From contig CALFIC010000100.1 of NCBI GenBank assembly GCA_937876225.1, positions 1 to 28,913 of the forward strand: a stretch of 28,913 nt of DNA. Direction: 5' to 3'. Below the pieces are notes generated by a model. That model ran no database searches and was not told the origin of the DNA. It worked only from the letters and a program-made list of their open reading frames with translations. The first letter of the stretch is position 1; the number at the start of each line of letters is the position of its first letter. Positions 23,464 through 28,913 of this stretch are shown here, one piece after another. The translations under genes were made by a program, and so were the position numbers. This DNA is from an uncultured Chloroflexota bacterium (GTDB lineage Bacteria > Chloroflexota > Chloroflexia > Chloroflexales > Roseiflexaceae).

Positions 23464-24096
23464 TTAGCTATTGCTGACAATCGGTAGCTCTTTGAGATGA
23501 CTGCCATTGACTGCAATGCGGAGCATGAAGTCGGCGGCATTGGCTCGTGATACTTTGGCGTTTAACGTGCGATTACTCGTATCAATCGAATATTGTCCCG
23601 TAAACGGGGCATCAATCATTGTGTGGGTACGCACGATGCTCCAATCTAATTGGCTATGCATGATGCAATCGACATATTGTTGTGAGGCACGTGAGAGCCG
23701 ATTGGCACTTGGCGGTAACAACAATGTACTGAGTCGTTGGGTGAGCACACTCGTTTTATTGGGGATATTGACGTGTGTATCACAAAAACCGACAAGGCGC
23801 GCCACACCGTGTTTTTTCATGCCGTCAATCACGGTGGCAATAATGTCGGCATGCGTTGACTCTGGTTCATCTGCCGTTGGCATGATGGTGTCAATCACGG
23901 CATCGGCATGTTGGAAGGCGCGCTCAATACCATAGCGATCACGGGCATCGCCGATAATGACACGTAAGCGTTCGTGTGACAATGGGAGCTTATTTGGTTT
24001 GCGCACAAACGCGGTGACATCGTGCCCCATCGCAATAGCTTGCCGTACCAAATGATTCCCCGTGCGCCCACCCGCCCCCAAAATTACCAGCCGCAT
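23464..24096 (-). CDS. NAD(P)-binding protein, atypical SDR / NmrA-like
   Basis: Rossmann-fold protein with the atypical short-chain dehydrogenase nucleotide motif LVILGAGGRTGNHLV (3-17), then VTAFVRKPNKL and VIIGDARD, typical of NAD(P)H-binding (SDR_a5/NmrA-like) proteins such as biliverdin reductase B or flavin reductase relatives. No YxxxK pair is obvious, consistent with the atypical group. The ATG at 24096 gives 210 residues starting exactly at the Rossmann strand; an upstream extension to 24144 runs through the -10 box and is rejected. It converges on the phosphatase-like gene with a 66-base gap that holds no clear terminator. The substrate is unknown. Confidence 0.78.
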   Translation of the reverse strand: MRLVILGAGGRTGNHLVRQAIAMGHDVTAFVRKPNKLPLSHERLRVIIGDARDRYGIERAFQHADAVIDTIMPTADEPESTHADIIATVIDGMKKHGVARLVGFCDTHVNIPNKTSVLTQRLSTLLLPPSANRLSRASQQYVDCIMHSQLDWSIVRTHTMIDAPFTGQYSIDTSNRTLNAKVSRANAADFMLRIAVNGSHLKELPIVSNS

Positions 24097-24406
24097 TATG
24101 GTTGCATTTCTGTTAAAGACTACGATATATAGTATGTATATCATACATGAAATATGAATATATGTGCAAATAATTTAGGGAGATTTTGGTTGTTTTTGGT
24201 AAATAATTAAATATGTAAACATGAATGTTTATATACGTATATATGTATATAATTAAACATATTTTATATTTCGATGTAAAAACCTTTCTTGTATAGTCTA
24301 TCATTGCGATATCATGAATAGCGCACAGCGAATACTTTCCAATGTACAATACGATAGCGGAAGGGAATGTCTTGAATGTACCGTGTTGTGCTGAGGTTGG
24401 TCTGTT
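24097..24406. other. AT-rich intergenic region with palindromes
   Basis: 310 bases without a credible gene. From about 24120 to 24290 it is strongly AT-rich. It holds the palindrome AAACAT-GA-ATGTTT (24217-24230) and directly after it TATATACGTATATA (24230-24243). TACAAT at 24345-24350 may be the -10 box of the zinc-ribbon gene. No DnaA box, tRNA or repeat array was seen. Confidence 0.6.
24140..24169 (-). promoter_or_regulatory. Promoter of the SDR-like gene
   Basis: On the minus strand TTGCAC (24164-24169), an 18-base spacer and TATGAT (24140-24145, five of six). The ATG is 43 bases further at 24096. Confidence 0.6.
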
Positions 24407-24955
24407 ATGGCAGAATTACGCTGTCACGCATGTGGCGCGGCTGTGACGCCGAATGCCATTTATTGTAGTACGTGTGGACGATTACGCAAGCGTACGCCAT
24501 CACCTTGGTTTTTGGATGGTTGGCGTGGATTTGTGTGGATAATTCGGATACTGTTTGTGCTGTGGTTGACAGGATTTATTGTACAAGTTGCGGTACCAGT
24601 AGCACTGCGGATTACCCCAGTCTGTGGCACTACCCCGAGTATGATTGCAGTAATTCCGCGTACGCTGGGATTGATTGATTCACAACAAGGAGTGGTGGGT
24701 GGTCAGCCTTTGTTGCAAGCCGGTGATTGTCGTGCGGGAGCGTTGTCGTGGTATACCATTACTACTAATCAAGATATATGGTTTGCCGCAGCCCAACGCG
24801 ACCTCCATACGTGGTCGGGCTGGTTGGTGGCGACGAGCGAAACAAACAGCGCCGTGGTGACACAAATTGGCGTGCGCGGCATGCGTGACGCGATTAATCT
24901 GGTGTGGCGTGGATATCAGTGGGTAATCGATAACTGTATCGGAGTGTCTTGCTAG
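24407..24955 (+). CDS. Zinc-ribbon single-pass membrane protein, hypothetical
   Basis: The 182-residue protein opens with a zinc ribbon, Cys6-x2-Cys9 and Cys20-x2-Cys23 (RCHACG...YCSTCGR), then a basic stretch RLRKRTPSPW, one membrane segment (about 42-68) and an outer domain of about 110 residues with four further Cys, the last at the very end (CIGVSC). This layout is common among small bacterial zinc_ribbon_2 proteins of unknown role; the ribbon is probably cytoplasmic. A weak GAGG site lies about 10 bases before the ATG. The gene is 48 bases ahead of rsmA on the same strand and may be co-transcribed with it. Confidence 0.7.
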   Translation: MAELRCHACGAAVTPNAIYCSTCGRLRKRTPSPWFLDGWRGFVWIIRILFVLWLTGFIVQVAVPVALRITPVCGTTPSMIAVIPRTLGLIDSQQGVVGGQPLLQAGDCRAGALSWYTITTNQDIWFAAAQRDLHTWSGWLVATSETNSAVVTQIGVRGMRDAINLVWRGYQWVIDNCIGVSC

Positions 24956-25003
24956 TGGTCGTGTCGTTGACACGATGATATCAGTAATAGAAATTTAGGT
25001 AGC

Positions 25004-25873
25004 ATGCAAAATCCAATGTTAGATGTGGCTCAGGTACGGATGGCATTGCGGCAACTCGATGTCAAGCCGTCACGCGCCATGGGGCAAAACTTCCTCGTTG
25101 ACGCCAATGCCCTTGCTGCCATCGTCGATGCCGGTGAAATATCGCCGCAATCGTTAGTGGTCGAAGTTGGTCCTGGCTTGGGCGTGTTGACGTGGGAACT
25201 CGTGCAACAGGCTGGGGCGGTAATTTCGATTGAATTAGACAAACGCTTGATTGCGCGCTTGTACGATGAATTTGCGCGATTTACAAATTTGACGTTGGTG
25301 AATCATGACATCCTCAAAAGTGATATTGCTCAAATCACCGCGCGGCGCCCGTATCGTGTGGTGGCGAATTTGCCGTATGCGATTACCTCACCGGTATTGC
25401 GCCACTTCCTCGAATCCGATCATCCGCCCGAATTGATGGTGGTGCTCGTGCAACGCGAAGTGGCCCAGCGGATTTGTGCAGCGCCGGGTGACATGTCGGT
25501 GCTAGCGCACGCCATGCAAATTCGGGCAGTGCCCGAATTGGTGGCGATTGTCCCCCCCGAAGCCTTTATGCCGGCGCCGGCGGTGCATTCGGCGGTGTTG
25601 CGCTTGCGCCACCGGGTCGTGCCACTTGTGCCGCCGGCGGATGAACGCAAAGTGATGCGGGTCATCAAAGCAGGTTTTTTACATGCCCGTAAACAATTAG
25701 GCAATAGTCTTGCAGGTGGGTTGGCTGCCCACAACATCCGCATCGAACGCGATGTCGCCCAACGGGTTTTAATCGAAGCTGGGATTGACCCGATGCGCCG
25801 TGCTGAAATGCTGACCATCGATGAATGGCAACGGGTGGCTACTGGGGTGGCAGCGGTGGTTGATTTGGAGTAA
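25004..25873 (+). CDS. rsmA: 16S rRNA dimethyladenosine methyltransferase RsmA (KsgA)
   Basis: Dimethylates A1518 and A1519 of 16S rRNA late in 30S assembly. The 289-residue protein has the family start RAMGQNFLVD (25-33), SAM motif VVEVGPGLGVLT (52-63), acidic ISIELDKRL, HDILKSD, and catalytic NLPYAITSPV (122-131, motif NLPY). The C-terminal helical domain is complete (AGFLHARKQLGNSLAGG). The ribosome site is weak (TTTAGG). Its last 35 bases overlap the end of the convergent CPBP protease gene. Confidence 0.97.
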   Translation: MQNPMLDVAQVRMALRQLDVKPSRAMGQNFLVDANALAAIVDAGEISPQSLVVEVGPGLGVLTWELVQQAGAVISIELDKRLIARLYDEFARFTNLTLVNHDILKSDIAQITARRPYRVVANLPYAITSPVLRHFLESDHPPELMVVLVQREVAQRICAAPGDMSVLAHAMQIRAVPELVAIVPPEAFMPAPAVHSAVLRLRHRVVPLVPPADERKVMRVIKAGFLHARKQLGNSLAGGLAAHNIRIERDVAQRVLIEAGIDPMRRAEMLTIDEWQRVATGVAAVVDLE

Positions 25874-26735
25874 TGACGGTGCGTCGCCACCATGGCCCGA
25901 CGACTTGATTGCTCAGTGCCAGTCGATAGCTAAAATAGCCGGTGATGACGAGCGATAGTACCACGCTTGTAAGTGCTGCTTCGAGCCCAAAGCTTCCACC
26001 CGTCAACCACCACGGGCCAGCGATTTGGGCATTGATGATGCCGTGTTGGGCGATACCCGATACGGTGACGCCATAAATCGGACCTTGGGCGATATTCCAG
26101 GCGGCATGTAGTCCGATGACGACCCACAATGAGCGTGTCAAACAAAAAAGCACCCCAAATAATAACCCGGCTTCGATGGCGATGGCAGTGCTACTCCACC
26201 AATCGGCGTTGGGATTGCCGGCATGCAAAAAACCAAAAATTAACCCTGACAGCAGAATCGCAGCCCAGCTCCCAAAAAGTTCTTCGAGCATACGCAATAC
26301 GACGCCGCGGAGCAAGATTTCTTCGACAATCCCAGCCCAAATACCCACATCGATGATGTCGCGCCATGGGATATCTTGCCAGCCTTGGATGTGATAGACG
26401 CCACTGAGCGCCATGAGTGCAACGAGTGTGCTCATCATTGCTGTACCTAAAATAACGCCTTGTGCGAGTCCGCGCCAAACGGTAGTGCTGGCAAATTCAC
26501 TGAGCGGACGTTGTTCTATTACTTTGACTAATACGATGTAGGCGAGGACAAACGGCATGATAGCAAACAGTGTCGCGCCTAAATATCCGAGTGATGAAGC
26601 CGTGTTGCGCATGTTGAGGTATTCACTAATGGCACTTTGGATCATTGCAAGGATGGCAAGAATAATCAGAAAAGCGATGAGCTTGACGATGGGGAAGCGA
26701 AGTATACGCCAAAAAAGTGTCATGGAGTTTCTCAT
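25839..26735 (-). CDS. CPBP family intramembrane metalloprotease
   Basis: Probable intramembrane glutamic/metal-type protease of the CPBP (Abi, CaaX-like) family. The 298-residue protein has about eight hydrophobic segments and the motif set: VEEILLRGVVLR (137-148, Glu138-Glu139 and Arg143), FGFLHAGN (His171), and GLHAAWNIAQG (His210 and Asn214). Members act in CaaX-like processing, bacteriocin immunity or stress signalling; the substrate here is unknown. ATG at 26735 has AAGGA 6 bases upstream, and the FAD monooxygenase gene ends 9 bases before it on the same strand. The 3' end overlaps rsmA tail to tail by 35 bases. Confidence 0.9.
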   Translation of the reverse strand: MRNSMTLFWRILRFPIVKLIAFLIILAILAMIQSAISEYLNMRNTASSLGYLGATLFAIMPFVLAYIVLVKVIEQRPLSEFASTTVWRGLAQGVILGTAMMSTLVALMALSGVYHIQGWQDIPWRDIIDVGIWAGIVEEILLRGVVLRMLEELFGSWAAILLSGLIFGFLHAGNPNADWWSSTAIAIEAGLLFGVLFCLTRSLWVVIGLHAAWNIAQGPIYGVTVSGIAQHGIINAQIAGPWWLTGGSFGLEAALTSVVLSLVITGYFSYRLALSNQVVGPWWRRTVITPNQPPLPPQ

Positions 26736-26744
26736 CTCGATTCC

Positions 26745-27881
26745 TTATACTTCGTGTGCCAAAATAGGATGGAGTTGGCGTTGACTGAGGGTAGCTGGGA
26801 GTCGTGCAAGGATGAGATTGCGGATGGCGCTGGCCCAGCGATTATCGATACTCAATACGGCGCCGATTTGGCGAGATTTCGCAACAATTGTCTCGACATA
26901 CGATTTACGGGCAAGTTGATACGTTTGTAACCCTGCTACGACATCGTTGAGTGTCGTGACGGTTTTGGCGAGTACCACGGCATCTTCGATGGCTTGGCAG
27001 CCTCCTTGGCCAAGGTTCGGGGTCATGGCGTGGGCAGCGTCACCGAGTAATCCGACCCGATTATCGACCCAATAGGGTAGTGTCGGCAGATCATAGATGT
27101 CGTGTTGCATGATGGCTGCACTGGCAGTTGCAGCAATAATCGCTGGTACTTGTACGCCCCAATCTGCAAATAGGCGTAAGAGATGTGTCTGGCGGTTGTT
27201 GATGTCGATGAATTGATATGCTGGTTGATTCTGAGTGGCATACCAATATATTGCATCGTTTTTGAGGGGAGCAATTCCAAATCGTTGCCCTGCACCAAGC
27301 CATTCGCCCCAACGGGCACCGACACGGTCATGATCGAAATAACAGACCCCACGCCATGCGGTATAGCCGGCATAGCGCGGGGTGATGTGGGGGAACCATT
27401 GTTGGCGAATGGCTGAATTGATGCCGTCAGCACCAATCAGCATATCAGCATGTACTACACTTCCATTACTGAGGGTCGCGGTGACTGCGTCGTGATCTTG
27501 GGTATAGTGGTTGACTGCGATGTGGTACTGAGGTGATTGTCCAAGCGCGTTGAGCAAAATATCACTGAGCATGGCGCGGTGAATCATCACGGTGGGCGCA
27601 CCATAGCAGGCATCAATCGCTGCGGTATCTTCGGCGACTAGGAGCCTCCCCGTGGCCGCAAAAATCCCCCCGCTGTGGTTGCTCGTCCCGTTACTGCGGA
27701 CTACGCCACCGACGCCGAGTTGGTCGAGGGCCTTGATGGCGTTGGGCCACAACGAAATTCCCGCCCCCAAGCCGCTCTGCGCCTTGGATCGTTCATAGAT
27801 TGTGACGGTATGTCCACGTTGCTTGAGGGCAAGTGCGACACACAAGCCGGCGATGCCTGCACCACTAATTATGATTTCCAT
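26745..27881 (-). CDS. FAD-dependent monooxygenase (PHBH/UbiH-like)
   Basis: Class A flavoprotein monooxygenase, NAD(P)H-dependent hydroxylase of an aromatic or related substrate. Marks: FAD Rossmann motif ISGAGIAGLCVALAL (4-18), DG motif GADGINSAIR, and the second FAD motif GLLGDAAHAMTPNLGQGGCQ with GD of GD-AAH. 378 residues, normal length. ATG 27881 has AAGGG 9 bases upstream; the TTG three codons earlier is not needed. It is the first of a pair with the CPBP gene and lies 18 bases after the GH95-like gene, so the three may share a transcript. The substrate is unknown; a role in ubiquinone synthesis or secondary metabolism would be speculation. Confidence 0.9.
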   Translation of the reverse strand: MEIIISGAGIAGLCVALALKQRGHTVTIYERSKAQSGLGAGISLWPNAIKALDQLGVGGVVRSNGTSNHSGGIFAATGRLLVAEDTAAIDACYGAPTVMIHRAMLSDILLNALGQSPQYHIAVNHYTQDHDAVTATLSNGSVVHADMLIGADGINSAIRQQWFPHITPRYAGYTAWRGVCYFDHDRVGARWGEWLGAGQRFGIAPLKNDAIYWYATQNQPAYQFIDINNRQTHLLRLFADWGVQVPAIIAATASAAIMQHDIYDLPTLPYWVDNRVGLLGDAAHAMTPNLGQGGCQAIEDAVVLAKTVTTLNDVVAGLQTYQLARKSYVETIVAKSRQIGAVLSIDNRWASAIRNLILARLPATLSQRQLHPILAHEV

Positions 27882-27899
27882 ACCCGTCAACCCTTGTTG

Positions 27900-28913
27900 T
27901 TATTGGTGCAAAATCACTGATTCACCTGCCTTGAGTGAGATATTCCAGCCACTCGTATGGCACGTGGTCGCTTGATTACTGCTAGAGAGCGCAGTCCGAC
28001 TGCGGATGGTGATGGAGGTGTCGTGATTCGCCGTAATCTTTGCCTGGGTTAATACACCGGTCTGCCAGGTCATATCGACTACCACGCCACCACGGGCACA
28101 TAACCCTTGTACGCTCCCGTTGACCCACATTGCCGGCAAGGCAGGCAACAGTTGAATCTCGCCAGTATGACTTTGGAGCAAGAGTTCGGCAAGGGCTGCC
28201 GGTGCTCCATAGCTGCCATCGATTTGGAAGGGAGGATGGGCGCCGAGCATACTGGGGTAGGTCGAATCACGGAGCAGTCGGTAGAGTACGGCCAATGTGG
28301 TGTCTCCATCGTGGAGGCGGGCATAACAGGCGGCCACCCAGGCAGCGCTCCAGCCCGTATGACCACCACCATGCTCCATACGGGTAGCTAGGCTGGCACG
28401 CACGGCTTCGGCTAATTGTGGTGTACCTGCGGGGGTGATTTGGTCACCTGGGTAAATCCCATACAGGTGCGAAATATGACGATGGCCGAGCTCGGCTTCG
28501 GGGAAGTCGTGGCGCCATTCTTTGATGCGTCCAGTGGCATCGATTTGAGGGGCTGGTAGTCGCGGGAGGGTTTGGCGGATGGCATTGACCCAATCGGCGT
28601 CTTGCTCGCCAAGCAGGGTGGCTAGTTTGATACAGGCATCAAACAAATGGCGCATCATCGCCATGTCTGATTCACTCGAGATACTCAAGCCACACGGCTG
28701 ACCATCTTCGGCCACAATAAAGACATTTTCGGGTGATGTCGACGGATTGGTGCCGAGCGAGCCATCGGGTTGGGGTTGGAGCCAATCGAGACAAAACTCG
28801 GCTGCGCCACGTAGCGCGGGGAGCGCTTGCTGGCGCGCAAAGGTGCGGTCGCCACCAAATTGGACGTGCTCCCACAAGTGAGTCGACAACCAGGCCGCCG
28901 AAAAAGGCCAGAT
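27900..28913 (-). CDS. GH95-type alpha-L-fucosidase, C-terminal part (5' end beyond window)
   Basis: Glycoside hydrolase family 95 removes alpha-linked L-fucose (or L-galactose) by inversion. The frame is open to the right edge, reading IWPFSAAWLSTHLWEHVQF in the last bases, a GH95 segment in place, so the protein continues upstream and an apparent start near 28889 (a TTG codon) is not real. Seen in the 337 residues: PDGSLGTNPSTSPEN, EWRHDFPEAELGHRHISHLYG, HTGWSAAWVAACYARL, PPFQIDGSYGAPAALAELLLQ (positions written in part), EIQLLPALPAMW and GSVQGLCARGG, the family's usual order through the toroid into the C-terminal beta domain. Full members have about 750-800 residues. The three genes at 13323-16856 may use the released sugar. 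Confidence 0.88.
   Translation of the reverse strand: MWPFSAAWLSTHLWEHVQFGGDRTFARQQALPALRGAAEFCLDWLQPQPDGSLGTNPSTSPENVFIVAEDGQPCGLSISSESDMAMMRHLFDACIKLATLLGEQDADWVNAIRQTLPRLPAPQIDATGRIKEWRHDFPEAELGHRHISHLYGIYPGDQITPAGTPQLAEAVRASLATRMEHGGGHTGWSAAWVAACYARLHDGDTTLAVLYRLLRDSTYPSMLGAHPPFQIDGSYGAPAALAELLLQSHTGEIQLLPALPAMWVNGSVQGLCARGGVVVDMTWQTGVLTQAKITANHDTSITIRSRTALSSSNQATTCHTSGWNISLKAGESVILHQ

Noticed and set aside
24120..24290. AT-rich region considered as a replication origin
   Set aside because: No DnaA boxes and no dnaA, dnaN or parAB genes are nearby; AT content alone is not enough.
24113..24349. A 78-codon minus-strand frame in the AT-rich gap
   Set aside because: It is made of Ile, Tyr and Asn from AT-rich DNA, has no ribosome site and covers the SDR promoter.
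24960..24974. CGTGTC-GTT-GACACG hairpin containing TTGACA before rsmA
   Set aside because: No -10 box lies 16-18 bases downstream of the TTGACA and no U-run follows the hairpin, so neither promoter nor terminator is supported.

Overview
The window is a chromosomal segment of a bacterium that most resembles Chloroflexota, probably class Chloroflexia. The malate dehydrogenase at 20608-21549 looks, from memory, very like the Chloroflexus/Roseiflexus enzyme. MutY is the short type without a NUDIX-like tail, and there is a bacterial mevalonate kinase. The assignment rests on recalled family resemblance only and is moderately sure. I saw no tRNA, rRNA, CRISPR array, transposase or phage gene. The first 52 bases are not genomic: they are an Illumina TruSeq-type i5 adapter with index AGGCGAAG, so the native sequence starts at 53. 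The right edge cuts a GH95-type glycosidase gene.

Layout, left to right. 53-182 is the 5' end of a minus-strand membrane-protein gene cut by the contig end, with a promoter region carrying two copies of a perfect 10-bp palindrome 31 bp apart. 425-6781 is a minus-strand block read guaA - mevalonate kinase, then (own promoter) mnmA - small membrane protein - membrane/coiled-coil protein - yqhQ (DUF1385) - mutY. 6904-7374 is a lone plus-strand sixA-like phosphatase that meets the next block at a strong shared hairpin terminator. 7470-12029 is a minus-strand operon: two methyltransferases, an ABC ATPase, an ABC-2 permease and a beta-propeller lipoprotein. A divergent DUF507 gene follows. 12494-19846 is a long minus-strand block with the pyrimidine genes pyrR-pyrB-pyrC at its head and a pyrK-like gene at its tail. 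Between pyrC and pyrK lie three genes that look like deoxysugar metabolism: a doubled RhaM-like mutarotase candidate, a large toroid-type protein and an L-galactose-dehydrogenase-like aldo/keto reductase.

The pyr operon has a readable control region: a sigma70-type promoter, a hairpin with the CNGNGA hexaloop of PyrR-binding RNA, then a GC-rich hairpin followed by seven U just ahead of the pyrR ribosome binding site. This fits PyrR/UMP-controlled transcription attenuation.

The right third holds a 2TM protein (minus), mdh (plus), a more AT-rich stretch with an aldose 1-epimerase and an unusual tyrosine-phosphatase-fold protein (plus), an NAD(P)-binding reductase-like protein (minus), a zinc-ribbon membrane protein and rsmA (plus), a CPBP protease and an FAD monooxygenase (minus), and the truncated GH95 alpha-L-fucosidase-like gene (minus). 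The fucosidase, the aldose epimerase and the three genes inside the pyr block together suggest use of L-fucose or L-rhamnose containing glycans. That link is an inference.
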